64,000 nucleotides of DNA from Agromyces sp. LHK192. GTDB taxonomy: Bacteria; Actinomycetota; Actinomycetes; Actinomycetales; Microbacteriaceae. The notes below the pieces were generated by a model. It saw nothing but the letters and a program-made list of their open reading frames with translations, did not search any database and was not told the origin of the DNA. Location of the stretch: assembly GCF_004006235.1 (NCBI RefSeq), contig NZ_CP034753.1, forward strand, positions 744,001-808,000. Reading direction: 5' to 3'. The translations under genes and the position numbers were made by a program. Of this stretch, positions 45,512 to 54,036 are shown piece after piece (the first letter of the stretch is position 1; the number at the start of each line of letters is the position of its first letter).

Positions 45512-46753
45512 TCACGGCCCCGACGTGCGACCGGTCCGCAGCGCGCGAGGGATGGTCGCCGCGAAGACGAGGAGCCCGCAAGCGACCAGGACCAATCCGG
45601 CCCATGAGGTGGCGAGCACGCCGAAGCCGGCGCTGATCGTCACCGCACCGCCGATCGCGCCGAGGGCGTTGGCGGCGTTCAACGCCGCGAGGTTGAGTGA
45701 ACCGACCAACGTCGGGGCATCCGGCGCGAACCTCGTGAGCAGCACCTGGATGGTGGGGATGGCCATCATCGCACTGGCTCCGACACCGAACAGCCCGACG
45801 AACAGCGTCGGCAGCCATCCGCCACCGAATCCGACGATGACGAGGAATCCGCTCACGAGCACATAGCCGAGCACGAGGCCGCGCGTCGGATACCGGTCCG
45901 CGAGCCGTCCGCCGACCTCGTTGCCCACCGCCATGCCGATGCCGAAGACGGCGAGTGCGATGGGGATCACGCTGGGGGACGCATCGGCGGCATCCGTCAC
46001 GATCGGGGCGATGAACGTGTAGACCGCGAAGATGCTGGAGATGCCCAGCGCGGCGATCGCGACCATCGCCCACACCAGCGGCTTGGCGAGCGCCCGGAGT
46101 TCGTCGGTCACGGACCCGCCGTCCAGGTCGCGCGTCGAGGGCACCCAGGCGAGCAGCGCCAATCCGGCTGCCAGTCCGATGGCGGCGACCACGAGGTAGA
46201 GCCATTCCCATCCGAACACCTGCCCGATGAAGGTGCCCGCAGGCGCTCCGAAGATGGTTGCGACCGTCAGGCCCGTCATGACGGTGGCGAAGGCTTGGCC
46301 GCCCCGCCCCGGCCCGTAGATGTAGGCCGCGACGACCGCGCCGGCTCCGAAGTACGCGCCCTGCACGGTGCCGGTGAGGAACCGGGCGGCGATGAGCATC
46401 TCCATCGAGCCGGCCGCGGCCGAGAGCACGTTCCCGATGAGGAACAGGACGATCAGCCCGAGCAGAAGACGCTTCCGATTGACTCGCGCACCGACGATCG
46501 TGATGATCGGCGAGCCGATCATCACACCGAGCGCATAGGCGGTGACGGCCCAGGTCGCGTAGGGGAGTGTCGCCCCCAACTCCTCGGCATAGAGCTCGAT
46601 GATTCCGTTGGTGCCGAACTCGCCGGTGCCGATGGCGAACGTGCCGAGCGCCAGCGCGAGCAGCGCGCGGCCCTTGCCGGGTCGGGCTGCGGCGACGGGG
46701 TTGTGCCGCTTCTCCTCGGCCGTGCACTGGGCCGCGTATGCCGCCTCCTGCAT
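45512..46753 (-). CDS. MFS transporter, DHA1 efflux family (AraJ-like)
   Basis: A 413-residue transporter with twelve predicted helices. GTFAIGTGEFGTNGIIELYA is the characteristic first helix of the AraJ/CmlR-like group. Motif A-like residues occur in GSPIITIVGARVNRKRLLLG, and motif C-like glycines in GLTVATIFGAPAGTFIGQVF. Substrates in this group include arabinose-related compounds, chloramphenicol and other drugs. AGGAG lies before the ATG. It is downstream, on the same strand, of a hydrolase gene but separated from it by a perfect 13-bp hairpin, so it probably has its own or reduced transcription. Confidence 0.92.
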   Translation of the reverse strand: MQEAAYAAQCTAEEKRHNPVAAARPGKGRALLALALGTFAIGTGEFGTNGIIELYAEELGATLPYATWAVTAYALGVMIGSPIITIVGARVNRKRLLLGLIVLFLIGNVLSAAAGSMEMLIAARFLTGTVQGAYFGAGAVVAAYIYGPGRGGQAFATVMTGLTVATIFGAPAGTFIGQVFGWEWLYLVVAAIGLAAGLALLAWVPSTRDLDGGSVTDELRALAKPLVWAMVAIAALGISSIFAVYTFIAPIVTDAADASPSVIPIALAVFGIGMAVGNEVGGRLADRYPTRGLVLGYVLVSGFLVIVGFGGGWLPTLFVGLFGVGASAMMAIPTIQVLLTRFAPDAPTLVGSLNLAALNAANALGAIGGAVTISAGFGVLATSWAGLVLVACGLLVFAATIPRALRTGRTSGP

Positions 46754-46781
46754 ATCCGTTCTCCTTCGATCGAGCGTCGTG

Positions 46782-46813
46782 CGTCTCGCGCTGGGGAAGT
46801 CCAGCGCGAGACG
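46782..46813. terminator. Terminator hairpin after the alpha/beta hydrolase gene
   Basis: CGTCTCGCGCTGG (46782-46794) pairs perfectly with 46801-46813 across the loop GGAAGT. On the minus strand it follows the hydrolase stop at 46836 and precedes the MFS start at 46753. Confidence 0.8.
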
Positions 46814-46835
46814 GTCGGCGGCGGCCCTCGGCGAC

Positions 46836-47555
46836 TCAGAGCGTGGCCAGCGCGCGCAGGATGAATCCGGTGACGTCGACCGGACGCGAGATGAAGGCCA
46901 CGTGGCTGGCGTCGATCTGGTCGACCACCGCGGCCATCCGCTCCGCCATGAATCGCTGAGCGTCGGGGGAGATCGCCCGGTCGCTGCCGGAGACCAGGTA
47001 CCACGACGGGTGCTCGGTCCAACCGGCAGCGGTCAGCGGCTCACCGATCGCGGCTGCGGCGAGCGGCCGCTGGATGACCGCCATGGATGCTGCGAGGGCG
47101 ATCGGCACGTCGGCGCAGAAGGTCTCGCGGAACCGGTCGCGGTCGATCAGCAGCTCAGGTCCGCCGACCGCGCCGAGGGCGTCGTACGGCGTGGGCCTGA
47201 TCGTCTCGGCGAGCAGCGGCGCATCGAACGGTTCCTGCACTCCCGCGCAGCTCTCGCCGACGGCGGGCGCGAAGGCGGCGAGGAAGACGAGCCCGACGAC
47301 GTTCGCCGAACCGGCAGAGGCCTGCGTCACGACGGCGCCGCCGTAGGAATGGCCGACGAGCAGGACGGGGCCGTCGACGGCTTCGACGACGGCGCGGAGC
47401 GACGCCGCGTCGGATGCCACGCCGCGCAGGGGCGTCGGGGGGGCGAAGGCCACGACGCCCGCCGAAGCGAGCTCGCCGATCACTCCCGAGAAGCCCGAGG
47501 CGTCGGCGAACGCACCGTGCACCAAGATCACCGTGGGGCGGGCGGACGCGACCAC
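46836..47555 (-). CDS. Alpha/beta hydrolase (EstC-like)
   Basis: A 239-residue compact hydrolase. TVILVHGAFADASGFSGVI gives the oxyanion hole, GHSYGGAVVTQAS the nucleophile elbow, WYLVSGSDRAISPD the acid region and DASHVAFISRP the catalytic His. Relatives include EstC-type esterases and hydroxynitrile-lyase-like proteins; the substrate is unknown. The GTG at 47555 is preferred because it sits one base past the stop of the DUF4190 gene, implying coupled translation; an ATG at 47579 would overlap that gene by 23 bp. It ends in a strong hairpin. Confidence 0.88.
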   Translation of the reverse strand: MVASARPTVILVHGAFADASGFSGVIGELASAGVVAFAPPTPLRGVASDAASLRAVVEAVDGPVLLVGHSYGGAVVTQASAGSANVVGLVFLAAFAPAVGESCAGVQEPFDAPLLAETIRPTPYDALGAVGGPELLIDRDRFRETFCADVPIALAASMAVIQRPLAAAAIGEPLTAAGWTEHPSWYLVSGSDRAISPDAQRFMAERMAAVVDQIDASHVAFISRPVDVTGFILRALATL

Positions 47556-47556
47556 G

Positions 47557-47814
47557 TCAGAACCCGCCCGCCGCCGCAACGGCGATCGTCGCGATCACCG
47601 CACCGACCATGAACACCGCGCTGATGACGATTCCGGCCACCGCGAGCCGGTTCGAGACGCCGGCTCGACGACTCGTCGCATACGCGACGATGCCGAGCAC
47701 GAGCCCGAGCAGCGGGATGAGGAACGCGAGCACGAATGCCCAGATACCCATCGCGCGGCCGGGGATGTCGTGCACGGATTTCCGGGTGTCGGGGTACGTT
47801 GCTGAAGAAGGCAT
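47557..47814 (-). CDS. DUF4190 domain membrane protein
   Basis: An 85-residue protein with a short polar N terminus and two hydrophobic helices (GIWAFVLAFLIPLLGLVLGI and AVAGIVISAVFMVGAVIATI) joined by a basic turn, SRRAGVSNR. That is the DUF4190 layout, common as small membrane proteins in actinobacteria; the function is unknown. GAGGAG lies just before the ATG. The following hydrolase gene begins at its stop, so both are one unit. Confidence 0.85.
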   Translation of the reverse strand: MPSSATYPDTRKSVHDIPGRAMGIWAFVLAFLIPLLGLVLGIVAYATSRRAGVSNRLAVAGIVISAVFMVGAVIATIAVAAAGGF

Positions 47815-47940
47815 GACGAAGCTCCTCTCGGGGAGATCGCGCGGCGACCGTGGCGAGGCGGACGACGCAGTGGATGAGCGCCACGGTAACCGTCACCCGT
47901 GGACGACGAGTGGACAGCGGGTGGAGGCGCCACATCGGCG

Positions 47941-50900
47941 TCAGCGGTGCTCCGAGAACTCCCCGAGGAAACGGCTCGCCCGCGCGGCGAACAGGCCTGC
48001 ACCTCGCTCTGCCGAGAGCCGCCGCGAGCGTTCGGCCATCTCGACGACCGCCGCCGGATCGGCGCCCTGCGCATGGAGCACCCGGGCCCGGAGCAGGAGC
48101 ACCAGTCCCTCCGCATAGCGCTGGCCGTACGCGTCGAGCGCACGATCGGCACGGTCGAGGGCTGCGGCCGCGTCATCCGGCCGGCCTGCGGCGAGGAGCA
48201 TCTCGGCGTGCAGGCCCCACCAGGTGGAGAGGCCCGATCGAGCCGGGTCCGCGAGCACCGCGAGGATGATGCGCTCGGCCTCCGCCGCCGCGTCCCCCGG
48301 CCGTTCGCCGGAGAGCGCTCGTGCCCAGCACGACGCGAGTCGCTGATACCCGCCCAGGAAGACGAACGAGGAGGCCGGGTCGACCGCCATCCCCCGCGCC
48401 GCCGCTCGGCGCGCCCATTCGACCTCTCCGGCGACGGCCGCGATCACGACCGAGAACGCCGCCCACACGGTGATCGCGTAGGCATCGTCGCCGGCTTCGA
48501 CTTCGATCGCATCGAGCACCGAACGGGCTTCATCGAGTTCGCCGCTGAGCGCGGTCATCAGGGCGAGCATGACCGGCCAGAGCAGCTGCAGGTCTCGCCG
48601 CAGTCCGATTCCGTCGGCGATGCAGCCTTGTGCGCGCAGGGTGGAGTTCGCTCGGCGGAGGTGGTGCAGCGCTTGGGACACGTCGCCGATGTCCCACTGA
48701 TGGATGCCCCAGGCGCTCCACCCGTACGCCTGCACGAGGCCGTCGGAGGACTGTTGGCCGTCGAGCAGCAGGCGGCGTGCGAGCCCGGCCGCGACGTCGA
48801 GCTGGATCCCTTGCGAGTGGGCCGCCCAACGGGAGAAGAGCAGGTCCGTGGCTTCCCGTTCGCGACCGAGCCTCCTCGCGATGCGCTCGGCTCGCTCGAG
48901 CGGTTCGAGCGCAGTACCGACGTACCCGGTACGCATGCCGGTGACGGCGATCAGTTCCGTCAGCGCGGCGAGTTCGAGCTCTTCCAGTCCCGCTCCGGAT
49001 GCCAATGCGGCGGCGGCGCGGAGGTGGGCGTCGGCGGCATCGAACGTCGACTTCGATGCCGCCAGTCTGCCGGCGTCGATCAGCGCCCGTGCCGTTCGAT
49101 CCGGGGCTGCCGCGGGGCCTGCCGCCCAGAGGTGGAATGCGGCGCGTTCGACGGCGATCGGATCGGGTGACGGGTCGTCCTCCAGAGCATTCGCGATGCG
49201 CAGATGGATGGTCGCCATCTCCGACCGCGGCGTGGACTCGATGACCGCCTCGCGCATCAGGTCGTGCGCGAAGCGCAACGACTGCGGGCCCGCACCGGCG
49301 AGCTCGACCAGTCCCTCGCTCTCCGCAGGGGCGAGCAGTCCCAGCAGGTTCTGCCTCGCGGTCCCCGTTGCGGTGGCCAGGACCGCGAGGTCGATCTCCG
49401 CACCGATGACGGCGGCCGTCTGGAGCAGGGCGGCGGTCGTCGGATCGAGGTTCGACACGCGGTCTCGGACGAGATCGATGATCGAGTCCGGGGTGCCGGC
49501 GCGATCGATCATCTCCTCATCGAGCGTCGCGGACCCGTTGAGCGAACGCGAGAGTTCGCGGACGAAGAACGGGTTCCCCGCGGTGCGCCGCAGCAGGTGC
49601 CGCGCCGCGGAGGGCGTGATCTCGACGCCGTCCTGGCGCCGCACGAGCTCCGCCACTTCGGTCGGGCCGAGCCCTCGCAGCTGGATGCGGCGGGAGTCGG
49701 ACGCTCGGCTGATCGCTGCGAGCAGGTGCACGATCTCGTGGCTCGGGGCCGGTGCACGGTCCCTGAGCGCTCCGATGAGCGCGACCCCGCGTGGCAGTCT
49801 CGCGGCCAGATGCTCGAGCAGGTGAACGGTCGCGGGGTCCGCCCACTGGATGTCGTCGACCAGGAGGACGACCGGCGCGCGCGTCGCAGCGTCGCGAACG
49901 AGATCGACGACCTGTTCGAACAAGCGGAATCGTGCTCCGCTGTCCGGGAGGACCGGCGATGTCAGGTCGCCCTCGAAGGGATCCAGCAAGCGGCGAAGCC
50001 CATCGCTCGGATGATCCGTTCGCCGATACTCAGGCATCCCCTCGACGAGGGTCCGGGCGATCTCGACCCATGGCCAGAGCGTGGGAGTACCGTCGTCCTG
50101 CCTGCAGCGTCCCCACGCGACGCGTGCGCCGGCGCGTACGGCAACCGCGGCGATCTCCTCGAGCAGGCGGGTCTTGCCGATCCCGGGCTGGCCGACGACC
50201 ATGCTCACGCTGGCGTCGCCGGCCGCGGCTGCGGCGAAGCCGTCTCGCAGGATCGCGACCTCGTGCGCTCTACCCACCATGTCGTGGACGGTCGCGGCAG
50301 GGGCGTCGCCGAGCCCACGCCGCTCGCCGCTCGGACCGGACCGGACCGGGTCGAGCACCCGTCGATGGGCTGTCTCGAGCGCTGCGCTCGGCTCGATGCC
50401 GAGCTCGACGCTCAGGCGTGAGCGGATCGAACGGAAGACGGCGAGGGCTGCGGCCTGATGACCCGCGGCGGCCAGCACGGTCATGAGACCGGCTGCGGCC
50501 GGCTCGTGCAGAGGATCGATCGAGACGCCGAGTCGGAGCGCGCCGATCACGCGTTCCGGCTGGTCGAGCTGTACGGCGAGGGCACCCGCTGCCGTGCACG
50601 CATCGAGGAATTCGGCGTTCAGGGCCGCGAAGACCGGGTCCTGCAGGAGCCGGTCGACCAGGCCCGCTCCGGCCGGGCCCCGCCACACGTCGAGCGCGTC
50701 GGCGTAGGCGTCGAGAGCCTCTGGGTACCGCTGGCGCGCGAGCGCGAGGCGCGCGACGTTCAGATGGGACCGGAACGTGACCAGGTCGTGTCCGTCCGCC
50801 GGCGCGGTACAGAGGTATCCACCGCTCCGTCGAACGATGTACCTGCCTTCGACCCGGGTGCCGATGTCGGGTTCGAGGAGACGGCGAAGCGCGCCGACGT

Positions 50901-51144
50901 ACCTGTGCAGGGAGTTGGCCGCGCTCGGCGGGGATCCCGGACCCCAGAGCGCATCGATGAGCACCGAACTGCTCACCGGCGCGCCGGCGTGCGCGAGCAG
51001 CAACGCGAGCAGATCGGCCTGCTGCGGAGGGCCGGGATCGAGTTCGGTGTCCTCCCGCCAGATTCGCATCGGGCCGAGGATCTGGAACCGGACGCCTGCT
51101 CCGGATGCTCCGTCGGGGTGCGGAGGACCGTCGGGCACCGCCAT
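47941..51144 (-). CDS. SARP/AfsR-like regulator with BTAD and AAA ATPase domains
   Basis: A 1067-residue regulator. The winged helix of OmpR type is at residues 17-100 (FQILGPMRIWREDTELDPGP, then SSVLIDALWG). The bacterial transcriptional activation domain follows (about 105-250). An AAA ATPase has Walker A GQPGIGKTRLLEE and Walker B VVLLVDDIQWADPATVHLLE, and a long TPR-like C-terminal part extends to the end. SARP proteins activate secondary metabolite or stress genes, and the ATPase makes activation inducer-dependent. GAGAGGGG gives the ATG at 51144. No biosynthetic gene cluster lies beside it, so its targets are elsewhere or are the MFS/hydrolase/DUF4190 genes nearby. Its size and design parallel the LuxR/ATPase at 28147. 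Confidence 0.92.
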   Translation of the reverse strand: MAVPDGPPHPDGASGAGVRFQILGPMRIWREDTELDPGPPQQADLLALLLAHAGAPVSSSVLIDALWGPGSPPSAANSLHRYVGALRRLLEPDIGTRVEGRYIVRRSGGYLCTAPADGHDLVTFRSHLNVARLALARQRYPEALDAYADALDVWRGPAGAGLVDRLLQDPVFAALNAEFLDACTAAGALAVQLDQPERVIGALRLGVSIDPLHEPAAAGLMTVLAAAGHQAAALAVFRSIRSRLSVELGIEPSAALETAHRRVLDPVRSGPSGERRGLGDAPAATVHDMVGRAHEVAILRDGFAAAAAGDASVSMVVGQPGIGKTRLLEEIAAVAVRAGARVAWGRCRQDDGTPTLWPWVEIARTLVEGMPEYRRTDHPSDGLRRLLDPFEGDLTSPVLPDSGARFRLFEQVVDLVRDAATRAPVVLLVDDIQWADPATVHLLEHLAARLPRGVALIGALRDRAPAPSHEIVHLLAAISRASDSRRIQLRGLGPTEVAELVRRQDGVEITPSAARHLLRRTAGNPFFVRELSRSLNGSATLDEEMIDRAGTPDSIIDLVRDRVSNLDPTTAALLQTAAVIGAEIDLAVLATATGTARQNLLGLLAPAESEGLVELAGAGPQSLRFAHDLMREAVIESTPRSEMATIHLRIANALEDDPSPDPIAVERAAFHLWAAGPAAAPDRTARALIDAGRLAASKSTFDAADAHLRAAAALASGAGLEELELAALTELIAVTGMRTGYVGTALEPLERAERIARRLGREREATDLLFSRWAAHSQGIQLDVAAGLARRLLLDGQQSSDGLVQAYGWSAWGIHQWDIGDVSQALHHLRRANSTLRAQGCIADGIGLRRDLQLLWPVMLALMTALSGELDEARSVLDAIEVEAGDDAYAITVWAAFSVVIAAVAGEVEWARRAAARGMAVDPASSFVFLGGYQRLASCWARALSGERPGDAAAEAERIILAVLADPARSGLSTWWGLHAEMLLAAGRPDDAAAALDRADRALDAYGQRYAEGLVLLLRARVLHAQGADPAAVVEMAERSRRLSAERGAGLFAARASRFLGEFSEHR

Positions 51145-51376
51145 CGCACAGCCCCTCTCGTAGGTGTGCCGGGCGGCCGGAACTCCAACTGATCGCCAGC
51201 ACCGCCGCGCGTGGAGGCGCCGTCCGCGGTTGGGTCGACCGACGGCAGCTTTCGGTGAATATACCAAGTCTCCGCGCCGCGGGGCGGGCGATCTCGCGCG
51301 CACGGCGAACGGTCAGATCCGGGGCGTTGGATGAACGTGCGCCGTCTGCGGACGGGCGGCGCGGAGGGAGCACACG

Positions 51377-52369
51377 ATGACCCAGCCGCTGATGCGAGCA
51401 CTCGTCCACGACCGCTTCGGAGACCCCGCGGAGGTCCTGTCGGTGCAGGAGATGCCGGTTCCGGAGCCCGGGCCCGGGCAGGTGCGCGTGCGGCTGGTGC
51501 GCTCGCCCATCCACAACCACGACCTCTGGACGGTGCGCGGCACCTACGGCTACAAGCCCGAACTGCCCGCGGTCGGCGGCTCGGAGGCGCTCGGCGTGGT
51601 CGACGCGCTCGGCGACGGCGTCGAGCACCTCGAAGTCGGTCAGCGGGTCGCGACGGGAGGCGCCCGCGGCGCATGGTCCGAGTACTTCGTCGCGCCGGCC
51701 GCCGCGCTGGTGCCGGTGCCCGACGGCGTGCCCGACGAGGCGGCCGCCCAGCTCGTCGCGATGCCGTTCAGCGCGATCAGCCTGCTCGACTCGCTCGGCC
51801 TCGGGTCGGGCGAGTGGCTGGTGCAGAACGCCGCGAACGGCGCGGTCGGCCGGCTGCTCGCGCAGCTCGCACCGGCGCGGGGCATCCGGGTGCTCGGTCT
51901 GGTGCGCCGCGCGGCCGGCGTCCACGAACTCGCCGCTCAGGGCCTCGGCGACGTCGTCGCGACCGACGACGACGGATGGCGCGAGCGCGTCGCCGAGATC
52001 ACGGGCGGGGCGCCGATCCGAGCGGGAGTCGACTCCGTAGGCGGCGCCGCGAGCGGCCAGGTCATGTCCGTGCTCGCCGAGGGCGGCACGATGGTCGTGT
52101 TCGGCGCGATGGCGTCGCCCACCATGGAGATCCCGTCGGGCGACGTCATCTTCAAGCAGGCGACGGTGAAGGGGTTCTGGGGCAGCCGGGTCAGCGCTGC
52201 GATGGCGGCCGACGAGCGGGCGCGCCTCATGGGCGAGGTGTTCACGCGTCTGGGGGAGGGCGTCGTCACGCTGCCGGTCGAGGCGACCTACGCCTTCGAC
52301 GACATCGCAGCGGCGAGCCGCGCGAACTTCGACGCGGGTCGCCGCGGCAAGATCCTGCTGCGGCCGTAG
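51377..52369 (+). CDS. MDR-superfamily oxidoreductase (quinone oxidoreductase-like)
   Basis: A 330-residue medium-chain dehydrogenase/reductase. The catalytic domain begins MRALVHDRFGDPAEVLSVQE and has NHDLWTVRGTYGYKPELPAV, but none of the cysteines that bind zinc in alcohol dehydrogenases. The Rossmann part contains WLVQNAANGAVGRLLAQLA (the AxGxxG motif of quinone-oxidoreductase and 2-enoyl-thioester reductases) and ends GRRGKILLRP. It therefore reduces a C=C bond or quinone with NADPH; the real substrate is unknown. It is divergent from the SARP gene and convergent with the Dabb protein gene. Confidence 0.92.
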   Translation: MTQPLMRALVHDRFGDPAEVLSVQEMPVPEPGPGQVRVRLVRSPIHNHDLWTVRGTYGYKPELPAVGGSEALGVVDALGDGVEHLEVGQRVATGGARGAWSEYFVAPAAALVPVPDGVPDEAAAQLVAMPFSAISLLDSLGLGSGEWLVQNAANGAVGRLLAQLAPARGIRVLGLVRRAAGVHELAAQGLGDVVATDDDGWRERVAEITGGAPIRAGVDSVGGAASGQVMSVLAEGGTMVVFGAMASPTMEIPSGDVIFKQATVKGFWGSRVSAAMAADERARLMGEVFTRLGEGVVTLPVEATYAFDDIAAASRANFDAGRRGKILLRP

Positions 52370-52404
52370 CGGCGCTCGGCCGGCGGAGCGACATCGCCGC
52401 CGAC

Positions 52405-52479
52405 TCATCCGCTCAGCGCCGGATCATCCGCTCGGCGCCGAGTCATCCGTTCAGCGCCGGGTCATCCGCTCAGAGCGCG
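52405..52479. repeat. 19-bp tandem repeat between convergent genes
   Basis: TCATCCG recurs at 52405, 52424, 52443 and 52462, an exact 19-bp period. The units read TCATCCGCTCAGCGCCGGA with one to a few changes in each copy. The fourth copy overlaps the stop codon of the minus-strand Dabb gene (TCA complement at 52470). Confidence 0.85.
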
Positions 52480-52787
52480 TCGGGCGCCGCGGGGGCGAGC
52501 GCGACGAAGTCGAGTTCGTCGAACTCGGCGACCTCCGGCATCCACCGGGTCGTCACGAACGCGACGTGCTCAGGATGCCCGTTGTACGCGTCGTAGGCGG
52601 CCTGGTCGGCGAAGCTCATCGCGAACTGGAAGCGGTGGGTGCTCTTCGGGCTCACCTGGCGTGACACCACGAAGTCTTCGACGCCCGGGATGCCGGTCAG
52701 GATTCGGCGGCCGTCGGCGAGGAACGCGGTCTCCTCTGCCGAACCGTCGGGATGGACGAGGCGGAATGCGACGGTGTGGCGGATCAT
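52470..52787 (-). CDS. Dabb (stress-responsive alpha/beta barrel) family protein
   Basis: A 105-residue protein of the dimeric alpha/beta-barrel (Dabb) family. It begins MIRHTVAFRLVHPDGSAEET and carries the conserved middle block RQVSPKSTHRFQFAMSFADQ before YDAYNGHPEHVAFV, the Dabb signature. Bacterial members bind small aromatics or function in catabolic operons; no specific role is known. Its promoter region faces the Gfo/Idh operon, 67 bp away, so the two may be regulated together. Confidence 0.88.
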   Translation of the reverse strand: MIRHTVAFRLVHPDGSAEETAFLADGRRILTGIPGVEDFVVSRQVSPKSTHRFQFAMSFADQAAYDAYNGHPEHVAFVTTRWMPEVAEFDELDFVALAPAAPDAL

Positions 52788-52816
52788 CCGCCAACGGTAG
52801 CGGGCGTCGGCTGGGG

Positions 52817-52838
52817 TAGGCTGAGGAAAGCGTATTCC
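52817..52838 (+). promoter_or_regulatory. -10 box and LacI-type operator before the Gfo/Idh operon
   Basis: TAGGCT (52817-52822) is a good -10. Three bases after it lies GGAAAGCGTATTCC (52825-52838), a 14-bp dyad with ten self-complementary positions and the central CG of LacI-family operators. A repressor there would cover the transcription start of the three-gene sugar operon that begins at 52855. Confidence 0.55.
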
Positions 52839-52854
52839 TGACGGAGGGGCGAGC

Positions 52855-54036
52855 ATGACCACAGCCACGGCGAACCCACGGAGGGTCGCGATCATCGGAA
52901 CCGGAGCGATCGCCCACGCGCACGCGCAGGCGGTGAACGCCCTCGCACCACGGGTCGAGCTCGTCGCGGTGGTCGACGTCGACCTCGGGCGCGCCCGCAC
53001 GTTCGCGCGACAGCATGCACCGTCGGCCGCGGTGTACGGCGATGTCGACGATCTCCTCGCCGCCGAACCGCTCGACCTGGCGCACGTGTGCACGCCGCCG
53101 AAGACGCACGTGCCGATCGCGACGGCCGCGCTCCGCGCCGGGGTGCCTGCGCTGATCGAGAAGCCGACCGCGCTCAGCCTGGCCGAGATGGACGCGCTCG
53201 TCGCCGTCTCGGAGGCGACTGGCGTGCCCGCGCTGACCGTGTTCCAGCACCGGTTCGGCGCGGCGGCGGTGCGGCTGCGCCGGCTCATCGCGTCCGGCGC
53301 GCTCGGACGTCCCCTGGTCGCGACGTGCGAGACGCTCTGGCATCGCGGACCCGAGTACTTCGACCTGCCGTGGCGTGGCCGGTGGGAGGTCGAGGGCGGC
53401 GGGCCCACCATGGGGCACGGCATCCACCAGTTCGACCTGCTGCTGTCGGTGCTCGGGCCGTGGCGGCGGCTCTCGGCGTTCGCCGCACGGCAGTCGCTCC
53501 CGACCGACACGGAGGACGTCTCCATGGCCGTCGTCGAGTTCGACAGCGGTGCGCTGGCGACCGTGGTCAACTCGATCGTGTCGGCGCGGCAGACGTCCCG
53601 GCTGCGGTTCGACTTCGAGCACGCGACGGTCGAGGTCGAGCACCTGTACGGGTACACCGACGCCGACTGGACGTTCACGCCCGCGCCGGGCCACGAGCAC
53701 CTCGCCGCGTCTTGGGCGCCCGACGCGGACCATGCGGCCACGGCCGACGGAGCGGCCGCGGCGACGACGGCGGAAGCCGGGCCGGGCGAGCCGAGCGGCC
53801 ACCGCGACCAGCTCGCCGCCATCCTCGACGCGCTCGACGCCGGCGAGACGCCCGCGGTCGACGCGCACGCCGCGCGCCGCACGCTCGAGTTCGCAGCGGC
53901 GACGTACGCGTCGGCGTTCCGGGGCAGGCCCGTCGCGGCCGGCGAGATCATCGGTGACGACCCGTTCCTGCGTTCGATGGACGGCGGCGCCGTGCCGTGG
54001 CATCCGATCAAGCCGAGCCTGGAGGTCGCCCGATGA
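52855..54036 (+). CDS. Gfo/Idh/MocA family oxidoreductase
   Basis: A 393-residue dehydrogenase. The Rossmann loop is RVAIIGTGAIAHAHAQAV. The catalytic-region lysine lies in ALIEKPTALSLAEMDALVAV, where EKP is the family signature. The C-terminal beta-sheet domain has FQHRFGAAAVRLRRLI and GGGPTMGHGIHQFDLLLSVL, with the His believed to act in proton transfer. Family members oxidise or epimerise sugars and cyclitols with NAD(P). GGAGGGG supports the ATG. The gene overlaps the PmoA-like gene by four bases and sits behind a LacI-type operator, so it works in a regulated sugar pathway; the substrate is not identifiable. Confidence 0.94.
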   Translation: MTTATANPRRVAIIGTGAIAHAHAQAVNALAPRVELVAVVDVDLGRARTFARQHAPSAAVYGDVDDLLAAEPLDLAHVCTPPKTHVPIATAALRAGVPALIEKPTALSLAEMDALVAVSEATGVPALTVFQHRFGAAAVRLRRLIASGALGRPLVATCETLWHRGPEYFDLPWRGRWEVEGGGPTMGHGIHQFDLLLSVLGPWRRLSAFAARQSLPTDTEDVSMAVVEFDSGALATVVNSIVSARQTSRLRFDFEHATVEVEHLYGYTDADWTFTPAPGHEHLAASWAPDADHAATADGAAAATTAEAGPGEPSGHRDQLAAILDALDAGETPAVDAHAARRTLEFAAATYASAFRGRPVAAGEIIGDDPFLRSMDGGAVPWHPIKPSLEVAR

